From the NCBI GenBank assembly GCA_023014485.1, contig JAJOZX010002715.1, forward strand, positions 252,001 through 316,000: a stretch of DNA of 64,000 nucleotides, in the 5' to 3' direction. Shown piece by piece: positions 1-12,679 of this stretch. Source of the stretch: Bathynomus jamesi. Lineage: Eukaryota; Arthropoda; Malacostraca; Isopoda; Cirolanidae. The position numbers and the translations under genes were made by a program. The notes under the pieces were generated by a model. That model made no database searches. It saw nothing but the letters and a program-made list of their open reading frames with translations, and was not told where the DNA came from. How positions within the stretch are numbered: position 1 is the stretch's first letter; every line of letters starts with the position of its first letter.

Positions 1-130
1 TTTTTCAAATTCTGTTTATCTTTACATTTCATTATAAATATGCTCTTTTGAACATATTTTTATTTTTTATTTCTTAACCAATTTTTAGCTTTTATACCTA
101 TGTTTTACTTTAGTATGTATATTAGACTAT

Positions 131-424
131 TTGTCCTATAGATATAATTTTGTATCAGTAAATAAGGTTTGCTCAACTAAAGCGCTTGTCAAACATGGTG
201 TGCCACAGGGCTCAGTTCTGGGTCCACTGTTATTTTTATTATATATAAATAACCTTCCACGTTCATCTGATATACTGAACTTCATAATGTTTGCAGATGA
301 TACAACTGCCTCTTTTTCTTGCAAAGATGTTAATACAGCTAAGAATATATTTCATTCAGAATTCATCAGTGTAGTAAATTTGTTTAAAACCAAGTTGAAA
401 TCCCGATTAATAATGGCATACTAA
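131..424 (+). pseudogene. LINE reverse-transcriptase fragment
   Basis: A 97-codon open frame carries the core of a non-LTR reverse transcriptase: GVPQGSVLGPLLF, then YINNL, then the catalytic FADDT box. Target-primed reverse transcription is the family function. Fingers, thumb and endonuclease are absent here, so it is a remnant. The frame stops at 424 and AT-rich sequence leads directly into the LTR at 538. Sequence beyond the far LTR (18,113-18,290) looks like the tail of a LINE, so I infer that BEL element A inserted into this LINE. Clade (CR1, L2 or Jockey-like) cannot be decided from the fragment. Confidence 0.8.
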
Positions 425-537
425 CAAAAATCTCGGATTAATGTCCACTAATATTGTTTAATATTGTCCATTAATATTGTAATACATGTTTTAACTATTA
501 ATAATACTTATTTACTTATTTATTTATTTATTATTAT

Positions 538-1279
538 TGTGAAAAATGCTCTGTATGAATTGGTCCACAATTAACCCACCCCTTATTTCTCCAGTCTAAC
601 TATAGAGTAGATCAAGTCTAGCCTAGAGGGGTCAGCCTAGAGATTCCGGAAATGGTCCAGAGCGGGCAGATAAATTGAGGTCCACAGTAGGATTCCTCAC
701 CAAACTAGGTTAGGGCAATCTACCTTTACCTTTGTTAAGCTATGAGTTGATGCTGGGTCTTAGGCCACAATGTAGGCCTAAGTTGTCTGACCCAGCTTAA
801 TTTAATGAGTCTTCTAAGTTAGAAGTTAGAAGATCCAACTGGGCTAAAAACACAAGTAGTCACTTACTGCTAGTTATTAGAGTGTCTCTCTTCTCCTTCA
901 TGTATAATTGTCGGGAGCGTACTTGCTGGTGGGGATCTTTCTTCGGTGTCTGTTCTCGTCCCTTCTCCAGTTCCGTCCTCTCGCCCCGTTCTTCGTTTTC
1001 GTTCTCTTTGTTCTCCTTTTCGCGGGGCTTTTTCCACCAGCGTCGTGTTGGTTTTTTCCTCGGTTCGTTCGTTGATCGGTAATGTATATCTATTACCGAG
1101 CACGCTCTTGTCACACAGTATATAAATACTAGTGTGGAGAATAACTCTGGTGAGCAACCAATTGGTTTCATCCACCCAGTTATTGACATAAAAGGAATTT
1201 AATAATTGTTAGATTAACTACCTACCTACTCAGTGAACCATTTTCGTTACCTCCCAACTACCCACTCATCAGTTTTCCA
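538..1279 (-). repeat. Left LTR of element A (3' LTR in element orientation)
   Basis: 742 bp, nearly identical to 17,376-18,112. It has a 4-bp ttcg duplication and one extra T in a T-run relative to the other copy, which accounts for the 5-bp length difference. On the minus strand it begins TGG and ends ACA. Long frames read inside it (for example 860-1,189) are present in both LTR copies and are probably not genes. Confidence 0.92.
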
Positions 1280-1519
1280 TATACTGGGGGCCCCGGGAGA
1301 TAAAAATTTTGGTGTCATTGTCACCAATTTTTATGTCTGAGTGTAGACTAGCTAACTATTTGACTGTAAATGCCTGTTAATCTGATTAACAGTGCCTATC
1401 CTCACCTTCTCATGGAGAAGGTGTAGCATTTAATTAGAAGAGAAAATATACATCCATAGGATGAAACTGTCTATGGTCTTTACCATAAGAAAAGAAAAAG
1501 TGAAAGTTAGAAGATAAAA

Positions 1520-3062
1520 TTACAATTCCCCAGCATCTATTTTTTTTTGTAAAAATAGTCGCGCCTTTAATGCTGTTTGTCGCTGAGGTCTTGTGTCTGT
1601 CAATGTTGTAGTAGGATGCGTTACCACTCCTACTGTCAAAGGAATAGTTACTGGAAGTTCAGTGTCTCCAGTTGTTACTGTTAGTGGAGAAGGTTCTCCA
1701 AAGTCCATTGTTTTGGGTCCAGACTCTAAAGGGTACAAAAGAGAAATGTCTCTTGTTGTGTCACCCGTTGAAGTCCTTAATTTGACCACTCTTGTTACCC
1801 CGTCTGCCCCTGGTCTGAGTTCTGAAGCTCTAGCCAGAGACCAGTATTGTCTTGGAGTACTGTCATGTATGAGAACAAGGTCCCCTACCTTAATTGTGTC
1901 AGACCAATCCTTCTTAGTCATTTGTTTATGTCTCTCCCTTAGACCCATCAAGTACTCAGTTTTCCACTGTTTAATGAAATGAGCTTTAACTCTAGTTAAA
2001 TGTTGTAACTTAGTCTGGAGCTCATCATGTCGTTGAGTCCAGTTTGGGTCTTCTGAAGAGTCTATATTGTAGTCCGGCAGGAGACAACTTGTTCTCCCCG
2101 AATCAAATGATTTGGAGTTAATGGTTCCGGGTCATTAATGTTGTCACTCACATAAGTGAGTGGTCTATTGTTGATGATGTTCTCAATCTCAGCCAGGAGA
2201 GTGAGCAACTCAAATAAGTGTATCTGTTTTTTGCCAATTGCTTTCTTCAAGCAATTCTTTACTGTTTGTATATTCCTCTCCCAGATAGAACCATACCAAG
2301 GAGAGGCAACCGGAATATACTTCCACTTTATGTTTGAATTTTGTATATATAATTGTGCGAGTTCATCGCTTAACAAGTCGTGGATGACTTGTTCACCAGC
2401 CTTGAAATATGTAGCATTGTCAGTCCAAACTGTCTTTGGTACTGAATGTCGTGCACAGAATCTCTTAAAGACAGCAACAAAAGATTCTGCTGTAAGGTCC
2501 TCCACAACATCCAAATAAACAGCTCGTGAGGCAGCACATGTAAACAGTACAATGTACATTTTTTGTTCAGCGTCACCCACCCCTACAGTCAATGCTCCTG
2601 TATAGTCAATGCTCCTGTATAGTCAATGCCTACAGTCTCAAAGGGTCTGTTGAGAGTCTCTCTCTCCTCTGGCAAAGCAGGAGGATTTGGTTTCCTATAG
2701 GGCCTAGCATGAATACGCCTACATGTGACACACTCACTCAGGACTGTTTTAACAGTGATCCTTCCCTTGGGTATCCAATAAGTTTTTCTTAATGTAGTTA
2801 GTGTCTGTGGTACCCCCATATGATATACATCATTGTGTGTTTTTCTGATGATTAATGTTGTCAAATAGCTAAATCTAGGTAAAAGGATTGGATGTTTGCT
2901 TTTGTATGACAGTTTTGATTTGTCTAATCTCCCTTTACACCTTAGAAGGCCTTCCTCATCTCTGAACAAGTTTAGATCCACAACTACTGATGGTACAGGT
3001 TCTTTTGTTTGTTTCCCATTAGTCAAGAATTCTAACTCTTTATTGTACTTTTTGTTGTGCAT
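1520..3062 (-). pseudogene. Element A integrase and C-terminal pol region
   Basis: Three consecutive minus-strand frames cover a BEL/Pao integrase. 2,589-3,062 carries the HHCC zinc module (H-x-G pattern, then CVTCRR) and the first catalytic Asp in VGIDYTG. 2,062-2,592 continues with VWTDNATYF (second Asp) and SPWYGSIWERNIQ (catalytic Glu), then the EPLTPNHLIRG block common at the end of Pao integrases. 1,520-1,951 holds the basic C-terminal domain (VGDLVLIHD, WSLARASEL, GVTRVVKLRTS). The protein inserts the cDNA into host DNA. Around 2,589-2,640 the phrase for the pentapeptide before the break is repeated (tatagtcaatgctcctg twice), which looks like a small tandem duplication causing the frame change. 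Confidence 0.85.
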
Positions 3063-3792
3063 GGCCTATCCAGTATTTGGTTGCAACTTCTGTATAATTA
3101 TGATTGTTTTTATTTAGCTGTTTGTTAATTGTAGTTAAACAGTTGTGAGCAAACCTCAAACAGTAGGCTGTGACCCTGACAAGTTTACTGAAGTCAGAAT
3201 AACGTTCATAATTAGTGATTGGTTCAACCTTTTCATTTGAAAAGATTAAATTTAATGTCAAGTTAACTTGTTCCACAGGCCATTGGTCTGTATTACAGAG
3301 CCACTTAGGTCCCATAAACCAAGTTTTGTTTGACTTCAACAACTTGTAGGATAAACCTCTGGTCAGAAAGTCTGCTGGATTTTGTTTAGTTGGAACATAG
3401 TGAAAGTTTACTTGTAGGCTTTCATTAGCTTCAGCTATTTCTTTTAGCCTATTTCTTACAAAGATATTCTTACCATTAATGCTATCATTCCGTATCCAGG
3501 CAAGACAAATCTGACTGTCAAGCCAGATGTGGATATCAGTTATGTTCACATCATGGTAAGCATCCTTAAGCAATGAAATGGTTTTAATGGCTAATGCAGC
3601 AGCCAATAGTTCCAATTGAGGTATGGTTCGGGTAGGTTTGAGAGGTGCAACTTTCCCTTTTGCATAAATTAGATGACTTTCTGTAGGACTTACAAGATAC
3701 GCACAGCACCCATAAGCTTGTGTGCTTGCATCAGCAAACACATGAAGTCTCTGGGGCTTATCCCTAAACCCACCGCACCTTTGAATTTTAAT
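3040..3792 (-). pseudogene. Element A RNase H and RT-connection remnant
   Basis: The frame begins with the RNase H first-Asp strand (LHVFADAS..AYG), followed by PQLELLAAALA (Glu) and IWLDSQICLAWI (second Asp), then the NPADFLTRG tether found in Pao-type pol. It degrades the RNA of the RNA-DNA hybrid. The open frame extends upstream of the first Met to 3,792, where a (TTG)n run marks the 3' tail of the inserted LINE. It overlaps the integrase frame at 3,040-3,062 in another phase, so one frameshift separates the two domains. Confidence 0.82.
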
Positions 3793-3812
3793 GTTGTTGT
3801 TGTTGTTGTTGT

Positions 3813-4523
3813 TTAGCCGATCAGCCCACCCTGATCGAGCAAGCCGGCGGCACGCAGGTAACCGATCGCCCTCTCCGGAGTGGACCAGAGGTTCAGCGCA
3901 CTAGTGATGTTGTGTTGTGTTCGTTGTTGTGCTAGAGCGGTACATTCCGTCATAATGTGTCCAATTGTTTGTGGTGTGTCTTGGCACAGGTGGCAGGTGT
4001 CGTCTATGGAGTTGTCTAGTCTGTGTTTATATGTCCGTAAGTTTGGGTGATGTCCACATCGGAATCGTGCTAAGTTAACTCGATCCGATCTGCTCAGGCT
4101 GATCTCTGACCTGTTAATGGGTGGCGGCTTCGCACCTAGGACCGCATTCGGACCGAGTCGTGTCAGTGCTTTGTGGGTTAGATGTGTGTGTATGTGTTTT
4201 CTGTACTGTGTGATGTCTGTGGGGCGTGGTATGGAATGGAGTATTTCGTTATAATATCTCTCTGGTGTTACCTTAATGGTGCGAGGTGTTGGTGCATGAT
4301 TGTACATGTAGTGGCAAGGGTGTTGTGGGTTAGTTGTCGCTGCTGCCATGAATTGTGTTCCCCTCATGTCTAAATGTTCCCTAACTTTTAGTATTTTTGT
4401 TTCTGTGTGCAGGTGTTCTATTGGTGTTGTTTGAGTGCATCCTGTAATGATACGAAGTGCGTTGTTTTGTATTGTTTGTAAGGTGTTTGTGTGTGTGTGT
4501 TTGAGATAATGGGTGCCCAGCAT
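3813..4523 (-). pseudogene. LINE ORF2 C-terminal region
   Basis: Continues the reverse transcriptase after a frameshift in the gt-repeat near 4,490. It has the SDRVNLARFRCGHHP signature and a CCHC-like cluster (CHLCQDTPQTIGHIMTEC) found at the C-terminus of Jockey/I-type LINE proteins. The stop codon (TAG, in GGCTAA... context on minus) lies just before the (AAC)n tail, so the 3' end is complete. Confidence 0.82.
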
Positions 4524-5740
4524 GGGCTAGCATAGTCCATAACTGAGCGAATATATTGTTTGTATATGAGTGATGTTGTTTCCTGCTGGTGTCCAAAGTT
4601 TGTGCCTGTTAGTACCCTAAGCGTGTTAAGTCTTGACGTACATTTGGTTTTAATGTCCTGAATGTGGTTTGCAAAAGATAATGATGTGTTGTATGTGACA
4701 CCAAGTATTTTGGTTCTGTGAGTGTGTGGAATGTTGATGTTGTTTAGTGTAAGCTGTGGAATTACCTGGTGTTCTTTTGTGTTGCTTGTAAGCAAGGTGA
4801 TGGTTGATTTTGTGGGCGCTACTTTGAGTCTATTGTGTGTGAGCCAGTCTTGTATACTGTTTATGTATGTTTGTAGGTTATTTGTAGCGGTGTCGATGTT
4901 GTTGTGGGTGGATGTTAGAGTGATATCATCTGCATATGATGATAAGGTAAGCTTGTTATCTATGGGTGTTGGAATGTCATGCATGTATAAGTTGAAGAGT
5001 GTTGGTGAGAGAACAGAGCCTTGAGGGACCCCGTTCGGAAAAAGCTTGTTTTTGGATGACTTGCCATTAAATGTGACATGTGAGTATCTTCCTGAGAGAT
5101 AGTTGCTCAGCCACCTTTTGGTGTTATTGTGCATGTTTGTGTTGAGTATTTTGTTTATGAGAGGGAAGCGTGGGATAGCATCAAATGCTTTACTAATGTC
5201 TATTGTTGCTAATAGTGTACGTTGAGCTGGTCTTCTGGAGTTGATGCCATCCATGATGTGCTGCGTGAGGTTAGTGAGTAATGTCGTGGTTGAGTGGTGA
5301 GGTCTGAATCCATGTTGAGTAGGCGATAGTGGTATGTGTGGGTTGGTGATTTGTAAGATTAGCCTTTCTGTTACTTTGGAAGGTGTGCATAGTAAAGTAA
5401 TGGGTCTATAGGAAGCTGGTTCTGTTGGATTTTTGTTTGGTTTGAGTAGTGTAATAATTTTACCTTGTTTCCATATGTCAGGAATAATACAGTGTTGGTA
5501 TGAATATGTGCTGATATTTGTGAGAGCTAATATTCCTTGTGGGCCCAAGTGTTTAAGGTGTATGTTAGATATGTTGTCTGGTCCAGTAGCCTTCGAATTC
5601 TTAATGTTTTTGATGATCTTGGTGGTCTGGTCTGTATTGAAGGGTGTAATGGTCATGTCGAGTCTGTAGGTTTTCTTGTGTCTGGCTGTTTGTCTGTCTG
5701 CATGTTTCTGGTTGTTGTCTCTGTTTAAGTGACTTATCTT
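4418..5740 (-). pseudogene. LINE reverse transcriptase
   Basis: A long clean frame with all RT blocks in order: NSKATGPDNI, SYRPITLL, TQHGFRPHHST, ATIDISKAFD (first Asp), NGVPQGSVLSPTLF and SSYADDITLTS (YADD catalytic pair), then the thumb. The frame stays open upstream of the first Met (5,656) to at least 5,740, so the true coding unit is longer and joined the endonuclease. It ends near 4,490, where a (GT)n microsatellite has shifted the phase; the continuation is 3,813-4,523. Confidence 0.9.
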
Positions 5741-6437
5741 TGCGTAGTGATTAACTAGAATGTTAGCTTGTTGTGTGTATGTTGGGATATTATTTTGGCT
5801 GCGACAGATAGCCGCGTGTGAGGTGTGAATGCCGCTGTTAGAGTGGGTAATGCTGTTTATAGTCTTGTATAGCCTGTATGTATCTGTGGAGTGGTTTAGT
5901 GTTGTTATGAATTCCCTGAATGTTTCTGTTTGTTTTTCTTTGAGTTTGTTGTTTATTTCTGTGTTGAGCTGTTGTATCTGCTGTTTTATGGCTTCTGTGT
6001 GTGGTGTTTGTGTGTTATATTTGAGGTTGTTACGTTGCCTTATGAGGTGGGCTATTTCTCTAGTGTAATTTGGGTTGTATTTCCTAATGTTGCCCTTGGG
6101 TATGTATTTGTTTGCATTATTGATAATCTGATTAAATGTCTTGAGTGTTGTATCGATGTTTATGATGGGTGTGCTGTTTAATGTGGTGAATTGTTCCTCA
6201 GTCTGTATTTTGAACTGTTCCCAATCAGCTTTCTTGTAATTTCTGTAAGTGTGCCTAAGGCTGTTGGGGCAGTGTGTAGAATGTGTTGTAATGATGATGG
6301 GCAGGTGGTCTGATGACAGTTGTTTTTCTGTTCTCCATTGTGTATGTGTTGCTAGTGAGGGGGAACAGAACGTTATGTCTGGGGAGGAGTTTGAGTATCC
6401 TGCTTGATGTGGTATGTGTGTATGTTCTTCTGTATTG

Positions 6438-6737
6438 TTAAGAATGAAGAGGCTGTTTAGTTGTGTGGCTATGTTGGCAGCCTCTGGTGTTGTTTTGGTT
6501 GTGCAGGTACCAACTAGTGTCTTTGGCGTTGAAGTCTCCTCCTAAGATGACATTAGTGAGAGAGGCAAGATTGTGTAACTGTGGATTGTAATTGGCTGGC
6601 ACCTGAGGTGAACTATCTGGTGGGATGTAAATGTTGATTAGTGTGGTGTTGTGTTTTGCGCGTCTTTTAATGTTAACTGCCTGTATTTCTATCGTGTTAT
6701 CTGCTTGGATTGTGTTTGTAATGTTTTGGGTAGCATC
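6438..6737 (-). pseudogene. LINE AP-endonuclease domain (partial)
   Basis: Shows INIYIPP and GGDFNAKDTSW, the Asn/Asp motifs of an APE-type endonuclease that nicks target DNA. Its N-terminal neighbour lies at 13,794-13,867 across element B. The frame ends at 6,438, but a one-base shift near 6,475 keeps the opposite phase open, so a single extra base is responsible. Confidence 0.82.
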
Positions 6738-7345
6738 TGTTATTTTATTTATTTGTCGGGTTCGAAATCCCAGCTGAGCCGTGAACGGCCAAATTCTAAA
6801 GGGCAAGTTCTACCTAAAGCCCAAGTTAAGCTAAATTAAACTTTACGGATTTGAGATCCTATTAGGTCCTACCTCAGGGTAACCTCAGGGTTGCTGACTC
6901 GATGCGGGCCTACCTTAGACCTTAAATTACATGAACTTAAAAGGTAAACAAAAAGGGTACTATTTGTGGTCTTCTTTATGAACCTTGCAACAACAACGCA
7001 ACCTGGACTATTGTACGATGCAACAATCATGTATCTAAACAACCAAACTGAATTGCAAGAGAGCTCTCTATCAAACCACACCTTTACGTACGACCTTCCA
7101 CAAACGAGTAGAAAAGACGCGCAGCGTCTCAAAATGATGCCAACAGTGTGACCAAACAATGATGCCACAAGAGCTCAAAAATGCTAGCTCTAAATTAATT
7201 TAATTTTTCACTAACCTTACAATTATGAGATGGATATAATACACACCTTAACTTAATATATATACAAGCAATGCTGCATCAATCAGCTTAGTCATCGTAT
7301 CGCCTTGGGACAACAATGGTTCTTCCTCTTCTAGATTTTCTAACA
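6738..7345 (-). repeat. Left LTR of element B (3' LTR in element orientation)
   Basis: 608 bp beginning TGTTATTTTATTTATTTG on plus and ending TTTTCTAACA. The pol frame ends inside it (stop at 7,288), so the last codons of the polyprotein are encoded by LTR sequence. A B-box-like GGGTTCGAAATCCC lies near the left edge. Confidence 0.95.
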
Positions 7346-8246
7346 CTCCCCACCGAAGAGGCATTGTTGTCATTACCTTCTGCAAGGTTAGCCAAGCCTT
7401 CTTCATGAGGCTGTAACTCAAATGTTTCATCTTGACTATCTGTGTTTTTGCTGATTTCTAAAGCATAGAGTTTTTGTATAGGTCTCTTTAACTTTCCTCC
7501 TGAAGTCTTTACCAGTGCAGACCTAACTAAATTGTCTTTGCCAACAAACAACTCTTCAATTATGCCAAGCTTCCAGCATTGCCTTGGTCTTTCATCCCAA
7601 TCATTACCACTTCTCCCACCTTGATACAATTTGCATTGGAGCCCTTTACCTTGTCTGATGGGTAATAATTGAGTTCTGGCAAGTATTCCATCTGCCACCT
7701 CTTCCATAACTGATCTTGTAGCTCTTCAAGGTACCTGAACCGTCTGGTTAACTCTCCTTGAGTGCTCTGGATGGGCTGCAAGTCTTCTGGCACACTGGGG
7801 TTTGATGTTAATCGTTTACCACAAAGAAAATGATTTGGTGTCAATGGCTCTGCATCCTGCCTACTGTTGTAAACAAAAGTGATAGGCCTACTGTTCACCA
7901 TTGCTTCTACTTCACATAAAACAGTAGAGAATTCTTCTTTGCTCAAATGAGCATTAGCTAAAAGTTTCTTTAATGGACACTTTACACTTCTCACTAGCCT
8001 TTCCCAAAATCCTCCCCACCATGGTGCTCTCTCAACAATAAACTCCCACTGTACCCCTTGGTGTGAAAAGTAGGATTGGAATCCTTCCTCTTTTAGCAAG
8101 GACCAAATTTCTTGGAGTTCCTTTGCAGCCTTTTTGAAGGTTTTTGCATTATCCGATATGATTTTATTTGGGAAACCCCTTCTGTTCACAAACCGTTTAA
8201 AGGCCAAAAGAAATACATCACTACTTAAGTTGCTTACCAACTCCAA
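7288..8246 (-). pseudogene. Element B integrase core (second half) and C-terminal domain
   Basis: 7,560-8,246 contains KIISDNAKTF (second catalytic Asp), APWWGGFWERLVRSVK (catalytic Glu) and EPLTPNHFLCGKR. 7,288-7,707, in another phase, contains the basic C-terminal domain (CWKLGIIEELFVGKDNLVRSA, LKRPIQKLYALE) and terminates inside the LTR. Together they finish the integrase that begins at 8,234-9,457. The phase change in the 7,560-7,707 overlap is a small indel. Confidence 0.88.
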
Positions 8247-9457
8247 ATGGATTGCTCTGGTGGTAGCACAGGTGAAAAGACATATATAACCTTTGTTAGA
8301 CTCCCTCGCTCATACACATAGACTGGCCCTGCAAAGTCTACTCCCACTACATCAAATGGGGCAGTATAGACACACCGTTCTCTTGGAAGTGGAGCCACCT
8401 TTTCATAATAAGGCTTTGCACTCCAACGCTTGCAAACCACACATTTATGCAAGACCTTTTTCACTACTTGTCTAATTTTGAGAATCCAAAATTGTTGTCT
8501 AATCTCTATTATCACTTCTCTAACTCCAGCATGTAACAGCTTATGATGAGTATCCAGGATCAAAAGGTCCACAAAGTGCCCCCCAGAAGGTAGCAAAATT
8601 GGATGTCTTTTCTCCTCTGGAAGCCCAGAAAACTGTAGTCTACCTCCTACTCTCAATAAATCCTGATCCAAAAACACATCCAAACACTTGAGCGCAGAAT
8701 GTGTTGGTAGAACCTGTAATGGATGGCTGGTGAGCAATTCTCTCTCTTCACCAAATTTTTTCTTCTGCATATATACCACCCAGTATTTCCTGGCTTGCTG
8801 AATCTCATTACTGTTCAGAATTCCTTCCCTTCTTGTTTCTCCCTTAATGTTGTTGGTAAATCTATATACCCATGCTGTCATTCTTAACAATCTTTTCAGA
8901 CTGCTAATGTCCTCAAGCCTCAATATGGGGTCCTGCTGCATAACTTGACAACTGTTCACAGCGCATTTTCTCACCTCACTCACCCATGCTTCTTCAGCCT
9001 GGCATTCTCCTACAATAGGCTGATTAGAAGGCCAGTTTTCACTTCCAAGTTTTAGCCACTCTGGCCCATTCCACCACAAACTTGATTGTGAAAGATCTTT
9101 CACCGAAATTCCTCGTGTTGGTAAATCAGCGGGGTTTTGGCTGCCTGGACAATGCTTCCATTGCTTGGGATCTGTGTGCGCTTGAATTTCCTCCACCCTA
9201 TTGGCAACAAATGGTTTCCATTTCCTTGCCTGACTTCTTAACCAGTGCCAAACTATAGTGGAGTCTGTCCAATAATAGCTTGGAATTTCATAGAGGGCCA
9301 AAGACTTTCGCACTGTAATTGCAAGCCGACTAGCAATAAGGGCACCCATCAATTCCAACCTTGGAACAGAAAGCCTTTTCAAAGGTGCTACTCTACTCTT
9401 TGCAGCAACCAACCTGCAACTTACTTCTCTTGCAATGCGCCTCTTATATAAATACAA
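8234..9457 (-). pseudogene. Element B RNase H, linker and integrase N-terminus
   Basis: A 407-codon frame. It starts within RNase H (VAPLKRLSVPRLELMGALIA with Glu, then YYWTDSTIVWHWL with Asp), passes the NPADLPTRG tether, and reaches the integrase zinc module (H...H, CVVCKRW) and first Asp (VVGVDFAGPV). The frame then goes out of phase with 7,560-8,246. This is the longest intact stretch of the element B polyprotein. Confidence 0.9.
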
Positions 9458-9481
9458 GTTGCATAGGCTTCCTCACTTGCA

Positions 9482-10619
9482 TCACAAAATGTGCAGCTCC
9501 AAATTGTCTGGACTATTGTTCAACTCTCCAAAGTACCATCTTGGGATTTCAATGTCTCCAAGATGTGCCAATTCTTTGAACCAATATTTCCACCTTACCA
9601 CCATATGATCAGGTAACTCTTGGTCCCAACCAAGTCCAATTTCCCAGAGGCTCTGAAACCAAATTTTTGACTTTATCACAAATGGAGCCAGGAATCCAAG
9701 AGGATCAAAGACCTTCGAAGCCAAACTAAGAGCTGTACGTTTTGTCCACCTTGTCTCATTCTCGGCCAGCTCTACTAAAGATTTCCCATTGAAGGTAAAC
9801 AAATCATCATCTTGCTGCCAAACGATGCCTAGCACCTTTGCGTCTATTGCCCACAACTCCTTAATACCAGAATCCTCAATACTTTCTGCTGCATCAGGTA
9901 CTACAGAGGAATGACTCATAAACTCTTGTAATTGCGAATGATTGGTCTGCCATTTTCTGAGCTCCATGCCAGCCTCCCTCATTATAGCTCTAGCCTCCAT
10001 GAATATCTGTTTAGCCATTTCTGTATTATCCACGGAACATAGCAAATCATCAACATAAAATTTTTCCTTATGTGTTCAATAGTGTTAGGATAGACTTCAG
10101 AATATTTCTTAAAATGGTACTGCATAGTAGCTGCCAACAGAAATGGACTAGAGCTGAGGCCAAACAACACTGACTTCATTCTATATGCTTGAACCTTAGG
10201 TTCATTTTCCAACAAGTCTTTCGTATCCACCCACAGATACCTTACTGCATCTCTGTCCTCTGGTTTTAACTTTATCCGCAAAAAGCTTGCTTCACATCTG
10301 CAGTCAATGCTACTCTACCAAACCTGAATCTCAGTAACAAGGAAAATAAATCTGCATTTAAATTTGGCCCAGCATCCAAACAGTCATTCAAGGACACACC
10401 ACCTTTGTCCTTGGCTGAGCCATCAAAAACTACCCTCAGTTTGGTGGTAGTTTTGTCTCGCCGTACCACTGCATGGTGTGGCAGATAATGTGCCTCCTGG
10501 CTCACCAGCTCACCTTGCACCCTTTCAGCATAGCCCTCCCTTACATAACTTAGGATGGCCTCATCGTATTCAATTAACAACTCCTCATTTTTTCTTAGCC
10601 TGTACAATGAAGTCTCCAA
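9482..10619 (-). pseudogene. Element B reverse transcriptase
   Basis: Three overlapping phases. 10,272-10,619 has TTKLRVVFDGSAK and ALTADVKQAF (first catalytic Asp). 9,982-10,281 has VLFGLSSSPFLLAATM. 9,482-10,045 begins right after the YVDD position and runs through LSLASKVFDPLGFLAP, WDQELP and IEIPRW, the thumb and connection typical of BEL/Pao. Reverse transcription is therefore disabled as written by at least two frameshifts. Confidence 0.9.
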
Positions 10620-10797
10620 CCTCCGATTAGCTAGCTGAAGGTTTGAACCGGGTTTGCAAGAATCCTTCCATGGTAGGCCAACTTCATAGCAACCATCTCT
10701 AAACCCAATCCCTTTTTCAAATGCTCTAAAACATCATTGTTCACTGTACTTGCCTGGTTGTCCTTTATACCAATAGATTCAAGTTCCCAAAATGCTT

Positions 10798-11527
10798 TCA
10801 AATGCCTTTCCAGACCATGGCTGTTCTCCTCAATCTTAACAAAAGAGCCTTAACTTCCATTTCATTGCAATAACTACCATGTAGCATCCAGCCTAGCTTA
10901 CTTTCAATAGCTACTGGGCCTTGAGATGTACGGACAATATTACCAGTGATGAAGTCCCAATAATAGTCAGCTCCAATCAAAAGACTAATATCTTCTGTTC
11001 CTCAAACTTATTATTGCCCAAATTAATTCCTTTAACTTGCAATTCTTGGACACATGCCATATCTAAACAAGTAGTGACTGGAGCACAAAGTTCCTCAATC
11101 TCTACAGCTTGGACCTTGATAGTGGGACTTTGCGGTAACAACCCTTTAACCAGAACTTCTACCTTCTTAAATTTGGTTCGGTTTTGAACGGAACCCCAAA
11201 CCCAGAAATTCTTAAATTTTCCCTCTTAAGTTCTTTAAACTTCAATTTTCTGGAAATTCTGGTCTTAATAAAACTACACTGGCTACCACTATCAAACAAC
11301 ACTCTTACAGTAGCTTCTCCCTCATTCCCAATTAATAAGGCTGCAGTTGTTTGCAATAATCCCCCTTTACTTTTACTCCCTTGCATAGCAGTGGCATGTG
11401 CCACTGATGTCTCTACTTCTGGGGTAGGCCTACTAAGAGTGTTTTCACACAATAATGGCTGATGCCTACCATGACATTTTTTGCACAAAATTTTAAACTT
11501 ACAAAACCTTGCTCTATGACCTTTCAA
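10798..11527 (-). pseudogene. Element B zinc-knuckle and aspartic protease
   Basis: 11,159-11,527 contains a zinc-binding C..C...H....C pattern (CKKCHGRHQPLLCE) and the protease active site FDSGSQCSFI. 10,798-10,980 carries MIGADYYWDF and ...GPVAIESKLGWMLHG, the block that follows the protease in BEL/Pao polyproteins. The protease cleaves Gag-Pol. Frame changes separate the two parts between 10,980 and 11,159. Confidence 0.85.
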
Positions 11528-11654
11528 AAAACATTTAAAACATGCTGTGGACTTAGTTACCCTGTCCTTTCTCTCCTCAAAGGGTAAGCCTCAGCCACCT
11601 CACATTTATATGACTTGTGGTTGCCTTCGCAAAATATGCATTCCTTGATTCCCT

Positions 11655-12679
11655 TTAATTTATTCTCAGAGGAGGCATGTAGAGCTGACACTGTACCTGG
11701 GCTATTCCTTTTTGTGGAAACTTTGGTGCTGTGCCTGCCTTTGTCCCTTGTTTACCATCCCACTGTGCAAACTCAACTCCCTCTCGTCTTGCTAATTCTG
11801 TGCCTAAAAGACTTAACATCTGCTGAAGGGGGATGTACACATGTTCTGCAGAGTGTCCCCTACTTAATTCAAGCAAAATTGAGCTAGGCAATTTAGACTC
11901 CAGTGTAGGAACCAACATTATACCATACTTTTCCATTCCTACACCCAAGTTGTCCAGAGACCTAGTTCTAATTTCAAATTCATCATATAACTGCCGTAAC
12001 TCCTTGACACTATTAGGATTATTAACAGGAGGTATAGTAAAAGTGCACGGAGGTGGTTTTAATTAAGATCTCTGGCTTACCAAACCGTTTCTTTAATATA
12101 TCCCAAGCCACATTATAATTAGCCTCTGTTAATGCTAATCCTGCTATAGTCTTTGCTGCCTCCCCTTCCAAGAGGGACCGCAAATAATTAAACTTCTCCA
12201 CGGCACTTAACACTTGACTAGAATGAACTGCTGATTGAAAACTGTCTGCCCATCCTTGCCATTCCTGAATACTCCCAGAAAATGTTTTGAGTACAAGCCT
12301 CGGTAATTGAACTACAGATCTGTTAACCTTAACTTCACAAGCATCATTTGTTGAGTGTTGTGTTTCATTATTAGACCTGGTCTCTAACTGTACTGAGCTG
12401 CTAAACTCTTTTGCTCGGAGGCCTACGTTAGTCATATCATCAATAATCTCTTCAAAGTAAATTATGTTATTTTCTATTTCATCCTCTTCTATAAGAGCCT
12501 CAATTTTAACATTTACCTCACTTAGAGCAACCTTTTTAGTTTCTAATATGGCAAGCTGCGCAGTCACTAAGCGTAAATCCTCTTGCTCTATGGCAGAATC
12601 TATAGTGGCAATGACCTTTAATTAGACCTTTGTAGGCACTTCTCCTTTTTATAAATTTGTTCAATTCAGATGCACTCAT
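11655..12679 (-). pseudogene. Element B gag
   Basis: The likely start ATG is at 12,679 (MSASELNKF...). The phase shifts by one base near 12,618 into the 12,022-12,567 frame, which has LPRLVLKTFSGSIQEWQGW, KFNYLRSLLEGEA and LTEANYNVAWDILKKRFG, the capsid-like block of BEL gags. Another shift near 12,055 leads to 11,655-11,948. Gag assembles the intracellular particle. A short zinc knuckle follows at about 11,530. Confidence 0.85.

Noticed and set aside
860..1189. Minus-strand 109-codon protein
   Set aside because: Lies wholly within the LTR and is repeated, with frame differences, in the other LTR (17,708-18,022); no family signature.
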